A stretch of 54,031 bases of DNA. It comes from Dehalococcoidia bacterium. Lineage in GTDB: Bacteria > Chloroflexota > Dehalococcoidia > Dehalococcoidales > BS750m-G39. The translations under genes and the position numbers were made by a program. The notes beneath the pieces were generated by a model. That model was not told the origin of the DNA. It ran no database searches and worked only from the letters and a program-made list of their open reading frames with translations. Numbering within the stretch: position 1 is the stretch's first letter; every line of letters begins with the position of its first letter. The stretch spans positions 1 to 54,031 of the forward strand of contig JAUWIX010000005.1 of the NCBI GenBank assembly GCA_030608005.1. The letters are read 5' to 3'. Shown here in pieces: positions 44,692-53,223 of this stretch.

Positions 44692-45536
44692 CATTCCCCA
44701 TTATACCTATGGCTGATTGGGTTAATAGCTTTGTTGATTGGTTAATGTTGACCTTTTCCGCTGTTTTTGACGGCATTAGTTTTGTTATAAATGTGGTGCT
44801 TTCGGGGATAGAGGGCTTTCTTATCTGGCTGCCGTGGTGGGTGGTTATTCTGGCTTTTGGTCTTCTCGCCTGGAGGGTAGCCAGGTGGCGGGTAGCTATA
44901 TTTGTTGTCCTTGGCCTCTTTTTTATGGGCACCCTCGGAGTATGGGATAGGGCTATGGAGACCTTAGCCTTGATTGCTACTGCAGTGTTAATCTCAGTAG
45001 CATTTGCCATCCCTATGGGCATCTGGGCGGCTCGTAGCAATACTGTAGAAAAGATCCTCCGCCCTATTCTGGATGCCATGCAGACTATGCCCGCCTTTGT
45101 TTATCTTATCCCCGCCATAATGTTCTTTGGTATAGGCAAAGTGCCAGGGGTGATTGCCACCGTAATATTTGCTATGCCGCCGGGAGTAAGATTAACCAAC
45201 CTGGGGATTCGGCAGGTGCCGCTTGATGTGGTAGAGGCAGGTAAAGCCTTTGGTTCAACCTCTCGCCAGCTTCTATTTAAGATTCAGATACCTATGGCTA
45301 TACCCACCATTATGGCTGGGGTCAACCAGACAATTATGATGGCTCTATCTATGGCGGTGATTGGAGCTATAATTGGAGCTGGTGGACTGGGCTACGAGGT
45401 TTACCACGGAATTAGCCGGATAGATGTCGGGCGTGGCTTCATCGGTGGTATCTCCATCGTCATTATCGCTATGATTCTCGACCGATTAACTGGCGCTATG
45501 GGCAAGCCAAGGCGTCGCAAGGCTCTTGCTGAGTAG
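44688..45536 (+). CDS. Glycine betaine/proline ABC transporter permease
   Basis: 282 residues, ProW/OpuAB type, about seven membrane helices. The permease signature EAGKAFGSTSRQLLFKIQIPMAIPTIMAGVNQ (EAA loop) and the C-terminal GAIIGAGGLGYEV are typical. The N terminus is long before the core helices, as in ProW. Start overlaps the ATPase stop (ATGA). Confidence 0.94.
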   Translation: MTFPIIPMADWVNSFVDWLMLTFSAVFDGISFVINVVLSGIEGFLIWLPWWVVILAFGLLAWRVARWRVAIFVVLGLFFMGTLGVWDRAMETLALIATAVLISVAFAIPMGIWAARSNTVEKILRPILDAMQTMPAFVYLIPAIMFFGIGKVPGVIATVIFAMPPGVRLTNLGIRQVPLDVVEAGKAFGSTSRQLLFKIQIPMAIPTIMAGVNQTIMMALSMAVIGAIIGAGGLGYEVYHGISRIDVGRGFIGGISIVIIAMILDRLTGAMGKPRRRKALAE

Positions 45537-45558
45537 CTGGAAGCCATCACCAGTAACA

Positions 45559-45577
45559 GGCTGCCGGTTGGGCAGCC
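45559..45577 (+). other. Hairpin between permease and binding-protein genes
   Basis: GGCTGCC-GGTTG-GGCAGCC, a perfect 7-bp stem in the 68-base gap. Such hairpins can stabilise the downstream mRNA so that binding protein is made in excess; here this is inference. Confidence 0.45.
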
Positions 45578-45604
45578 GCCAACAAAATAGACAAGGAGGT
45601 TTAA

Positions 45605-46507
45605 GTGAAACTAGAAGCAGTGTTTGGTAACTGGAAGGTATTACTGGCGCTACTAGTAGCGGTGACACTGGTCTTTATTCCCGCCTGTGCCGGGGCTCCC
45701 CAAGAACCATTAAAGATTGGGGTAACCCCGTGGTCATGCACCATCCCACAGAGTCATGTCGCCAAGATTATCTTGGCAGAGGAACTAGGCTATGAGGTTG
45801 AATTAATTGAGGCAGACTTACCGGTAGTGATTGTCGGGATGGCAAAAGGGGATATTGATATGCACCTTGATGCCTGGTTCCCCACCCATTGGGAGCAATA
45901 CTATAAGCAGTACGAAGATACTATCGAATCTTGTGGCTTGCTATATGATGAAGCTCTTTGGGGATGGGGCGTTTCTGATTTTGGCGAGACTGACATTGAA
46001 AGTATAGGCGATTTGAAGGGTTATGAAAAAGAGTTTGACTATGATGGAGATGGCCTTGGCGATATTTATGGCCTAGAACCGGGCTGTGAAACATCACGGC
46101 TTGCTCCCGAGGTTCTTGAAGCTTACGGGTTGGCAGATACTTGGAAATACATTGGTAGCTCAGAGTGGGCTATGCTGGCACAGCTTGACAAGGCTTACAA
46201 AGAGCATCGTTACATGGTCTTTGCTTTGTGGGAACCACACTGGGCCTTCGGAGCCTATGAGGGCATAAGAATGCTAAAGGAAACCAAGGGATTTTACGGG
46301 GCAGCCTATGTCAATAAAATGGTACGCAAAGATTTAGCTGAGCGCGCTCCTAAAGCATATCGTTTCCTCAGTAAGTTTGAAATCTCTAAGGCAGATATTA
46401 ACTATATGATAAACGAGATTGAGAAAAAGGAACGCGACCCTGATGTGGTAGCCCAAGAATGGATAGCTAAGAACCAAGAAAAGATAGCCGAGATGCTTAA
46501 AGAATAA
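45605..46507 (+). CDS. Glycine betaine/proline-binding lipoprotein
   Basis: 300 residues from GTG 45605 (AAGGAGG upstream). Lipoprotein signal: helix at 12-25 and lipobox IPAC. OpuAC-type ligand-binding fold: IGVTPWSCTIPQSHVAK, DIDMHLDAWFPTHW, and FALWEPHWAF with aromatic residues that could cage a quaternary amine. A DYDGDGLGDIYG segment resembles the DTDGDGK loop of ProX proteins. A complete importer for compatible solutes. Confidence 0.92.
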   Translation: MKLEAVFGNWKVLLALLVAVTLVFIPACAGAPQEPLKIGVTPWSCTIPQSHVAKIILAEELGYEVELIEADLPVVIVGMAKGDIDMHLDAWFPTHWEQYYKQYEDTIESCGLLYDEALWGWGVSDFGETDIESIGDLKGYEKEFDYDGDGLGDIYGLEPGCETSRLAPEVLEAYGLADTWKYIGSSEWAMLAQLDKAYKEHRYMVFALWEPHWAFGAYEGIRMLKETKGFYGAAYVNKMVRKDLAERAPKAYRFLSKFEISKADINYMINEIEKKERDPDVVAQEWIAKNQEKIAEMLKE

Positions 46508-46541
46508 TTCAGCCTGTTAGAATAAGGCTTACTTAGATTGC

Positions 46542-46570
46542 AGTAAGGGGGGCGTGAAGCCCCCCTTACT
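46542..46570 (+). terminator. Hairpin terminator after the ABC operon
   Basis: AGTAAGGGGGGC-GTGAA-GCCCCCCTTACT, a perfect 12-bp stem 35 bases after the binding-protein stop. No clean T-run, so efficiency is uncertain. Confidence 0.65.
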
Positions 46571-46714
46571 CATTAATGGACCGTTTTGAATAGCTGATTC
46601 GTCCTTGTTAAGACCTATTAGCCTTTGGTTCCAGACTTACCAGACCTGAATAGAATGCTTGATTCAGGTAGCGAAAAGCCAATTTGTGTCAGGGAGGCAA
46701 CAAGTTAAGCAAAT

Positions 46715-47068
46715 GTGACCTCAACTATACACAAATGCTCTATTGCTCCCAGGGACTTCGGCTTTGCTGAGCGCACCGTTGACAATGCAATCAAGGAGTA
46801 TAAAGAGTCGCATGGCGATGAAGCTGACGAGGCAAGGGGAGGCAATGACCCTGATGTAAAGGCATTGATTTTACCTGCCAAGCTGGACATCAAGCAGGTC
46901 ATCGCTCCGGAATATCTAATCAAACATCTGTCTTTTGTTAACGGTGACCAGCGGCAAACATTCATCGATGCCCTGCTGGTGTATGAGGCTGCCAGGCGCT
47001 CAGTCATGGAGGACGTAAACATACTTCAGGGATTGGCTGCTGCCCAGGCACAAACGACAGAAACCTAG
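46715..47068 (+). CDS. Unrecognised small protein, first ORF of an accessory patch
   Basis: 117 residues if GTG 46715 is used; no good ribosome binding site is near (GGAGG at 46693-46697 is 17 bases away), so the true start may be later. Segment ERTVDNAIKEYKESHGDEADEARGG is highly charged, followed by LIKHLSFVNGDQRQTFIDALLVYEAARRSV, probably helical. Ends in TAG, and the next ORF begins at the very next base in the same frame, so the two may once have been one gene. No family recognised. Confidence 0.55.
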   Translation: MTSTIHKCSIAPRDFGFAERTVDNAIKEYKESHGDEADEARGGNDPDVKALILPAKLDIKQVIAPEYLIKHLSFVNGDQRQTFIDALLVYEAARRSVMEDVNILQGLAAAQAQTTET

Positions 47069-47401
47069 ATGAGGGTTCTCCGTGAGGCCAAGAGTGAGAG
47101 CAAGGAGGTGGCTCAAGAGGTGGCTCAAGAGGCAGCCCACCAGACAGCACTGGAGATAGCTAATTATATCGACCAGAAAATCCCCAAGGGTGATACATCC
47201 GGTGCACCCACCATAGCCGACCGAATGCTGGGACCAATGGCCGACATGGCGGGAAAGCAGATGGCAAACATGTTCGGCAGGATGTTTGGTGGAATGTTTG
47301 GGATGTCTGCCCCAGGGCAGCCGGAGCAGCCAGGACAGGAGCAGGCATCGCAATTTCAGATGCCACCCGGTTGGGAATACAAAAGTGAAGGAGGTGCATA
47401 A
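47069..47401 (+). CDS. Unrecognised small protein with Met/Gly-rich region
   Basis: 110 residues, in frame with and directly after the previous TAG. N-terminal helix (EVAQEVAQEAAHQTALEIANYI), then a Met/Gly-rich stretch (ADMAGKQMANMFGRMFGGMFG, read as about 78-95) and a Pro/Gln-rich tail. The composition suggests membrane- or assembly-associated function, as in small phage or element proteins, but there is no homology basis. Confidence 0.5.
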   Translation: MRVLREAKSESKEVAQEVAQEAAHQTALEIANYIDQKIPKGDTSGAPTIADRMLGPMADMAGKQMANMFGRMFGGMFGMSAPGQPEQPGQEQASQFQMPPGWEYKSEGGA

Positions 47402-47403
47402 CA

Positions 47404-47661
47404 ATGACATTTAATCCAGGGATGTTCGGGGTAAGCCCCCAACAGATGCAACAAGCTCGTGAGGTAGGCAACCATCTTAGAGTCGAGATTAGAAAATGTC
47501 CCAGCGAAGGCCGACTTGAGATAAGATACATCGCTATTAACCCGGATGATACCCAAGCCCTTCAGACAGCGGCCAATGGTATAGATACCCTGGCAGAGCA
47601 GCTTGCATTTATGCATGACGCTATGTTTGGCATGAAGGGTGAGATTGTCCATGTGGACTGA
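47404..47661 (+). CDS. Unrecognised small protein
   Basis: 85 residues, ATG 47404 after GGAGG. Core VGNHLRVEIRKCPSEGRLEIRYIAINPDD looks like a beta hairpin, followed by a helix (TLAEQLAFMHDAMFG). Two bases after the Met/Gly-rich ORF; part of the same unit. Family unknown. Confidence 0.55.
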   Translation: MTFNPGMFGVSPQQMQQAREVGNHLRVEIRKCPSEGRLEIRYIAINPDDTQALQTAANGIDTLAEQLAFMHDAMFGMKGEIVHVD

Positions 47662-47699
47662 TTACTTCGAGCCTTAACACAGCAAAAGAAAGGAGAAAG

Positions 47700-48111
47700 A
47701 TGGGCGAAACAATGGACAAGCTTGATCCCATGATTCAAGGCTATATGCTGGGTGCTGCTATTCGCCTAGCGTGTATCATGCAGATGCAACTACTATACAC
47801 AGTCGTGACTAGGGAAAGAGAACGACTTACACCGGGCTCATGCTAGGGACACTGTCGAGAGAGAAGAAGAAAGGCGAATCAGGAAAGGTAGACCGGCCTA
47901 TACCGAGGAGGAGTACAACGAGCGCTTTCAGTACTACCTCAGCCGCATTCCATATAAGTTGCTCAAGATGAGATATTCCAGCTTCACCCGGTATTTTGGT
48001 CACTTGAAACGCTTGGGATGGGTTGAAGAAACTGGCAACACCGAGCCATCAGCGATCCAGGACGACTACCCACCAGCTCCCTCTCGAGTGTTTTACCGCG
48101 CCAGTTGTTAA
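47700..48111 (+). pseudogene. Frameshifted gene with winged-helix-like C terminus
   Basis: ATG 47700 (AAAGGAG upstream) encodes 48 residues (MGETMDKLDPMIQGYMLG...) to TAG 47846. In the +1 frame, an open frame without a proper start runs from 47809 to TAA 48111 and encodes VEREEERRIRKGRPAYTEEEY...SSFTRYFGHLKRLGWVEETG...PPAPSRVFYR, a protein-like sequence resembling a winged helix. A single indel between about 47800 and 47840 would join them. Part of the decayed element. Confidence 0.55.
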
Positions 48112-48280
48112 GGTAGAAAACCATTAGTCCGCATCAAGAACCGCCCTATTTTTGATTACAGAGTCAACTCCAAATGCAGGTATGATTTTGGAGAGAGAAA
48201 TGGAACTGAACAGAAATGACTTTTGTTGCTTATCAACACATATACTTCCAAGTATACGCAGAGAGTAATGCAACGTGCCG

Positions 48281-48424
48281 CTATGAAGTCTTTTTGACTT
48301 TAATTTTAGGCGACCATCCCATTAAGAGTAAAAACCTTAACCACAAATCAAACAAATAAACTATGGCATCAACCAGCTTTCCAAAGGGCCACTTGCCAAT
48401 CCTCTTGAAACGCACAATATTCAC
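48281..48424 (-). CDS. Small 47-residue hydrophobic protein candidate
   Basis: Read by hand: GTG 48424, AGGGAG about 8 bases upstream, stop at 48281. Product starts MNIVRFKRIGKWPFGKLVDA and has a single hydrophobic segment (IVYLFDLWLRFLLLMGW) with basic flanks. Coding status uncertain; the rest of the 48112-48460 gap shows nothing. Confidence 0.4.
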   Translation of the reverse strand: MNIVRFKRIGKWPFGKLVDAIVYLFDLWLRFLLLMGWSPKIKVKKTS

Positions 48425-48460
48425 ATCTTAACTCCCTCTCATATAACCTCAACTTGATAG

Positions 48461-49303
48461 CTATTGCCTGTCCCCCAACACAGATACACCTAGAACATGA
48501 GGTCCAACATGTGTCCCCACAACTGGACTTACCTTCGCCCGGTAGATACGCTCCCTGGGAAACTTGGTGCTGAGTCGCTCCGCTAATATCTCAGCTTCGT
48601 CCGGCGTAGTGGCGTCCTCTACGGCCATCTCCTCAATATGGGAAAAGCTCATGGCAAAGTTACACAGGTAATCTATTGCCTTGGCCCTGCAACGCGTTCT
48701 GGCAATCGCCTCGGTGTAGCCATCTTTCATGGTAAGTATAGGGTTCACCTTAAGCATAGACCCCAGAAATGCCTGGGCAGTGCCAATGCGTCCTCCCCGT
48801 TTGAGGTACTCCAGTGTATCAAAGGCCATACGAAAATCCACCCGAGAAATATTGTTCCGGGTTACATTCACCACCTCATCAAAGTTAGCTCTAGCTTTAG
48901 CCGCCTTAGCCGCAGCAATAACCATTAGCCCCTCTGCCATAAGAACCGTTAATGAATCAATTACTTCTACTCGGCGTTTCCTCTTCATTAGCTTTACAGC
49001 TTGTAATGCCACCTCATAGGTAGCGCTTAACCTATGAGAGACAGTGATGACCAAGATTTCATCGGACTCTTCAGCCAGCTTGTCATACACCTTAACAAAG
49101 TCACCGAGAGGTGGCACTGCCGTAGTTGGTAGGATTTTGCTATGCATCAGCTTCTCATAGAACTGCTCCGTCGTCAGGTCAATACCATCCCGATAGGCGT
49201 CGGTGCCAAAATGAACGTATAGTGGTACTACTGTAATCCCCAGTTCGCTAGCTATCTCAGGTGTCAGGTCAGAGGTGCTATCAGTAATAATCTTTACCGT
49301 CAT
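48461..49303 (-). CDS. DegV family fatty-acid-binding protein
   Basis: 280 residues. KIITDSTSDLTPEIASELGITVVPL (4-28), a Thr/Ser-rich ligand loop (LPTTAVPPLGDF), ITVSHRLSATYEVA, and FDTLEYLKRGGRIG are family hallmarks. DegV/FakB proteins hold a fatty acid for phosphorylation by a FakA kinase, not seen here. Last gene of the minus-strand operon, 61 bases after the radical SAM gene. Confidence 0.92.
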   Translation of the reverse strand: MTVKIITDSTSDLTPEIASELGITVVPLYVHFGTDAYRDGIDLTTEQFYEKLMHSKILPTTAVPPLGDFVKVYDKLAEESDEILVITVSHRLSATYEVALQAVKLMKRKRRVEVIDSLTVLMAEGLMVIAAAKAAKARANFDEVVNVTRNNISRVDFRMAFDTLEYLKRGGRIGTAQAFLGSMLKVNPILTMKDGYTEAIARTRCRAKAIDYLCNFAMSFSHIEEMAVEDATTPDEAEILAERLSTKFPRERIYRAKVSPVVGTHVGPHVLGVSVLGDRQ

Positions 49304-49364
49304 AGTTTTTCGACTCCTGTATTTCAGTAGCTATCCATTTCTCGGGCTATTAGGGAATACCCGA

Positions 49365-50771
49365 CTAAATTGGCTTTACCATTGACTCCGGCTCATTTAC
49401 CTTGCCCGGGGCAAACTTATCCGGGACAAAGTGCCACCTGGCATACTCTTCCTCCCAGACAGGGTTCATTAGTTTGGCTACGTCCTGGGAGTATCTATCC
49501 AGATCATCGGCAAGAGTGGTAACAAGCCCACAGGTTGGACCATCAGTAGACCGGGGGTGAAACCCATTATAGACCTCCCGCAGCACATGGGGATGGTCAA
49601 TAATCATGCACGGGCGAAGCCGGTTATTATCAAATGGCTGACGAGCCCTGATAGCCTTGAAAAAGGGTGACGAGATAATTTCCTTGAGGCTCTTCTGCTT
49701 AACATTGTCCACTGCCAGGTGAACAAAAACGCAGGGTTCCACATCTCCGTGAGCATTGATGTGGAAATAATGCCTGGCACCAGCGATGCAGCCATTCATG
49801 TAGGGGCCATCATTTAAGAAGTCAATAACGAAGAGAGGTTTCTGGTTGCGGATGCGCTTGGCGCCAAGGTGCTGCATCAGCTTGCGCTGCTCAGGGGTAG
49901 GCATGAGCTCAGTGGAGGCGTTCCGTCCCACTGGCATATAGAAGAAGTGCCAGCCGAGGAGACAGCCCTTGTCAATGAGCATATCGTAGAACTTATCGTT
50001 GGTGAGGACATCAATATTGTGGCGGGTAACGGTAGCTGAGAAGCCAATGGGGACTCCCACCTCACGCAGGTTGTCCATCCCCTGCATTATCTTCTGAAAG
50101 GTTCCCCTGCCGCGGCGAGCATCAGTCTCCTCCTCAAAGCCCTCGATGCTGAAGGTAACCAGTGCGTTGCCCAGGCGGGCAAGCCTCCTAGCGGCTTCTT
50201 TATCAATCAAGGTGCCATTGGTGTATATCTGGAAGAAGACATCGCTATGTCGCTCGTAGATATCCCACATATCATCCCTGATAAACGGCTCACCGCCAAG
50301 GATGTTTACCCAGAATATCCCTAGCTCCTCGCCTTCAGTGAGCACGCGGTCAATGACATCAAGAGGAAGGTCAACCCCTTTGGCATAATTGGCAGCAAAG
50401 CAGCCCTTGCAGCGCAGGTTGCAGCGGGTGGTGAGGCTGATGAGAAAGCAGCCCGGCACTGCTATTCCCTGCTTTCGCCACTCATCCCGTATCAGACCGC
50501 CAGCCCAGTGTTGCTTGATTAGGATGCTATTCACTATTCTTTCCCGAACTTGAGGGCTGGTCTGACGGATTGCTCTCCTTATCAACTCTACAATTGGGTG
50601 CTGCTCCTGCCGGTAACCGTCTATGGCTTCGATAAACGACCTGGTAAACCCGTTGGGTGCCAGCTTCTTTGCCAGTAAGAGCAATTTCCCCGAGTCTTTG
50701 TCTGACATCTTACCCACCAGGGGTAAAACCTGCTTTGCTACCTGCTTTGCGGCAAACTCCTTTATTGCCAT
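49365..50771 (-). CDS. Radical SAM protein with SPASM-like C-terminal cysteines
   Basis: 468 residues. Core motif SLTTRCNLRCKGCFAANY (CX3CX2C, about 112-129), NILGGEPFIRDD (GGE), YTNGTLID, FSIEGFEEETDARRGRGTF. Further cysteines in GCIAGARHYFHINAHGDVEPCVFVH, RPCMIID and GPTCG suggest auxiliary clusters. The N-terminal 100 residues are a helical extension. Overall layout resembles HpnH/MoaA-type enzymes acting on lipids or peptides; substrate unknown. Neighbours are a dolichol-kinase-like membrane protein and DegV. Confidence 0.88.
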   Translation of the reverse strand: MAIKEFAAKQVAKQVLPLVGKMSDKDSGKLLLLAKKLAPNGFTRSFIEAIDGYRQEQHPIVELIRRAIRQTSPQVRERIVNSILIKQHWAGGLIRDEWRKQGIAVPGCFLISLTTRCNLRCKGCFAANYAKGVDLPLDVIDRVLTEGEELGIFWVNILGGEPFIRDDMWDIYERHSDVFFQIYTNGTLIDKEAARRLARLGNALVTFSIEGFEEETDARRGRGTFQKIMQGMDNLREVGVPIGFSATVTRHNIDVLTNDKFYDMLIDKGCLLGWHFFYMPVGRNASTELMPTPEQRKLMQHLGAKRIRNQKPLFVIDFLNDGPYMNGCIAGARHYFHINAHGDVEPCVFVHLAVDNVKQKSLKEIISSPFFKAIRARQPFDNNRLRPCMIIDHPHVLREVYNGFHPRSTDGPTCGLVTTLADDLDRYSQDVAKLMNPVWEEEYARWHFVPDKFAPGKVNEPESMVKPI

Positions 50772-50799
50772 TGCCTCCTCCTTTTAAAGTTATTCATGC

Positions 50800-51438
50800 C
50801 TAGCTAAAATAAAGTGCCACCAGTGTCATAATCCCGGCGCTAAAGAGAGGAATAGTAAGGTTATCGTCAACAGGAATGGGCAGAAGCTCAACTATTGTGG
50901 CTGAGACTGCCCCGACTATAGCTACTGGTAGAACCATAGCCGAGCTTATCCTGGTCATCAATACTCCAATTAAGAGACATGTTACCAGACAGGCGAGGCT
51001 CCCCTCCAGGCTCTTATTAAATACTATTCGCCTACCATATTTTTCCCCGATTACTGTAGCCATAAGGTCGCCAATTGACAGGAAGAGGAGCGAGGTGATA
51101 GCTACATATTTATCAAACAAAAGAAAGACAGCGAGGGAAGAAAGGAGAAGGTAGGTGGTTCCGGTTAGCCGAAAGCCCTCCTCCTTTTTCAGGATTACGC
51201 CGAGATGTGACACCATCCACCGATTTACGCTGGGGGAAGCAAACCTTACTATTTCCCAGGCAACGAAGATACCAGTCATTGCCCCTAGAGTGATGAGCAG
51301 TATCCCCTTGGGAATAAATAGAGCCAGAACGGGGAAAAACGAGCCACCCACGAGGTGCCACAGCCTTCTCCATGGCTTACCCTGCGTGCTACCTTTGTTA
51401 CCAATTCTAAGAAGCAGAGTGCTTGCCTTATTCGTCAT
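50800..51438 (-). CDS. Dolichol kinase / phosphatidate cytidylyltransferase-like membrane protein
   Basis: 212 residues with about six membrane helices. Conserved loops: RRLWHLVGGSFFP near the N terminus, LSIGDLMATVIGEKYGRR, KSLEGSLACL, and VELLPIPVDDNLTIPLFSA, the signature of the SEC59/VTE5/CTP-dependent lipid kinase family. Likely phosphorylates an isoprenoid alcohol or diacylglycerol with CTP. Located between the transglutaminase-like ORF and the radical SAM gene. Confidence 0.85.
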   Translation of the reverse strand: MTNKASTLLLRIGNKGSTQGKPWRRLWHLVGGSFFPVLALFIPKGILLITLGAMTGIFVAWEIVRFASPSVNRWMVSHLGVILKKEEGFRLTGTTYLLLSSLAVFLLFDKYVAITSLLFLSIGDLMATVIGEKYGRRIVFNKSLEGSLACLVTCLLIGVLMTRISSAMVLPVAIVGAVSATIVELLPIPVDDNLTIPLFSAGIMTLVALYFS

Positions 51439-51583
51439 AGCAACTATTCTCCCTAACTCATTTGAGCAGTCAAAACCCCTGAAAGACAGCCGCAGTAATT
51501 ACTAGACCAAAACCACGTAGGGATGAAGTACTTTGGATACTATTTGGGCCATATCCGTTGCTTGCTCTCCTTGTCAGTCACAG

Positions 51584-51937
51584 CTACTCCCTAATAAAGG
51601 GCTTAAACCTTCCCAATCTGACCAGCACCTTTGGTTCACCGTTGTACACAATCCCGAAGCCTTTCTCGTCATTGGGCTCGCGTGACACCTCATACCGTTT
51701 GCCCAGTACCTCGGTATAGAAGTGAGGGCCAACAATAGGCACCCTAAAGTCGACAACAGGAACGCGCAGATAGAACAAAGCCAAACAAGGCGCTACCTTG
51801 GCTTCAACCCCCATCTCAGTGCAGCGCCTGGCGAACTCAGCCGATTTAATTGGACAGTTGTCTGATATAAAGGAGTAAGGTCTTTTTCTGATTCTGTCGA
51901 CTAACTTTTCAACCGGGTTCTCTCGCTTTGCCTCCAA
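51584..51937 (-). CDS. Small transglutaminase/papain-like protein
   Basis: 117 residues. SDNCPIKSAEFARRCTEMGVEAKVAPCLAL (Cys at about 28 heading a helix) and VGPHFYTEVLGKRYEVSR (His followed by strand) follow the Cys...His order of transglutaminase-like folds, but the domain is shorter than usual. No other clue. 38 bases after arsA on the minus strand. Assignment tentative. Confidence 0.55.
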   Translation of the reverse strand: MEAKRENPVEKLVDRIRKRPYSFISDNCPIKSAEFARRCTEMGVEAKVAPCLALFYLRVPVVDFRVPIVGPHFYTEVLGKRYEVSREPNDEKGFGIVYNGEPKVLVRLGRFKPFIRE

Positions 51938-51975
51938 ATTCGCTCCTCACTTTATAGGGTTGACCCTGAAGCTAA

Positions 51976-53148
51976 CTATCCGGCTTCTCCAAACCTGATA
52001 TGGAGACGTCCGGTATCCAGTTTCGCCCCCTTTAGTTCACGCCCGAGAAGAACCTGAGGCAGAAGGATACTATGCCTCTGGTTACCTATGGTGACAACAA
52101 GTTCGTCCCCGCTCCTCATCAACGATACATCCCCTTTGGCAATGAAGGGAAGCTCCAAGGTAAGCATATAGCCGCTATTATCTTGGTCAATGCTCATCGG
52201 CTTTCCCTCAAAGAGAAGGCGTGTTGGGTCATCTTCGTTGTAGAGGAGGCGACCTATCTCCTCTAACGTCTTCATTCCGATGACCTCGCTCTTCAGAAGT
52301 GGCACCTTGAGGATGGGTAGTGGCGAGAAGCACTCCTCAATAAGCTGGAGATACTCTACCTGAGCCTCTTTCCACCCCTCCCAGTAGCTGCCATCAGCGC
52401 TCTGGGGGATAAGGCGGTTGCAGATTACAGCATCGGTAGGATAGCCGTAAAGATTGAGATAGGTATAAGTACGTTGGGCTTCCCTGATTACCATCTTCTC
52501 CGGGTTCAGGACAAGACGGATGGTGGTGACCTGGGGATTGGTTAGCAGTGTACGCAGCCCATCAAGCTGGTGGAAGAGGTCATCTATGGTGGAGAAGATT
52601 TGCTCATCAGGCAGAGGCATATCAGTGAAGCGACGCACTATAGGGTAAGTTATTGGCATAAGCCTGCGTCCCACGGGCAGGAGCTTGTTTAGCCACCACT
52701 GTGCCACCTCGGGGAAGGTAAGGAGCCGCAGGGACTCTCCAGTGGGGGCACAATCAACCACGATAACATCGTAGTCCTGGCTTTTTTCGTAGTGGTAGAC
52801 CCAGATGAGGTTAGCCAGTTCCTCCATACCGGGAAGGACGGCGATTTCCTCAGCAACAATTTCATCTACTCCTCGCCATGCCATGAGCGCTGCCAGCCAC
52901 TTCTTGACGGTGCCCCAGTGCGTTTCGATATTGTAGAGGATATTTGACTCCTGAGCCCAGAGGTTAGGAGAAACCAGTGCCGGCTCAGGTCCCAGTTGAT
53001 AGTCAAGGCTGTCACCGAGGCTATGAGCAGCATCGGTGCTCATGACAATAGTCTTATACCCTTGCTTTGCTGCGCACACCGCTGTTGCCGCAGCTATAGT
53101 CGTCTTACCAACTCCGCCTTTTCCGGTAAAGAGAAGAATTCTACTCAT
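51976..53148 (-). CDS. ArsA/GET3-type ATPase with C-terminal Hsp20-like domain
   Basis: 390 residues. P-loop TGKGGVGKTTIAAATAVCAA (8-27), switch I STDAAHSLGD, DCAPTGESLRLLTFPE (switch II region). The C terminus (ITYPIV... then GYMLTLELPFIAKGDVSL...IRFGEAG, about 325-390) is the ArsA HSP20-like domain seen in bacterial ArsA homologues that are not arsenite pumps. The arsenite-binding CxxC set is not apparent, so a chaperone or membrane-protein-targeting role is likelier. Downstream of a winged-helix regulator. Confidence 0.9.
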   Translation of the reverse strand: MSRILLFTGKGGVGKTTIAAATAVCAAKQGYKTIVMSTDAAHSLGDSLDYQLGPEPALVSPNLWAQESNILYNIETHWGTVKKWLAALMAWRGVDEIVAEEIAVLPGMEELANLIWVYHYEKSQDYDVIVVDCAPTGESLRLLTFPEVAQWWLNKLLPVGRRLMPITYPIVRRFTDMPLPDEQIFSTIDDLFHQLDGLRTLLTNPQVTTIRLVLNPEKMVIREAQRTYTYLNLYGYPTDAVICNRLIPQSADGSYWEGWKEAQVEYLQLIEECFSPLPILKVPLLKSEVIGMKTLEEIGRLLYNEDDPTRLLFEGKPMSIDQDNSGYMLTLELPFIAKGDVSLMRSGDELVVTIGNQRHSILLPQVLLGRELKGAKLDTGRLHIRFGEAG

Positions 53149-53223
53149 ACCATCTCCTTTTTGGTACCCCCACTGACTAGCCCTTCATTTTCGTAAGAAA
53201 CCAAATAATAAACTTAAAAAAAT

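Noticed and set aside
14441-47068. Amber codon reassignment (for example pyrrolysine) to explain the two in-frame TAG codons
   Set aside because: TAG is the ordinary stop of intact genes here, such as hisG, ilvC and leuA, and no pyl genes are seen.
51976-53148. Arsenite efflux ATPase of an ars operon
   Set aside because: No arsB, arsC or arsD neighbours, and the C-terminal Hsp20-like domain points to the non-arsenite ArsA group.
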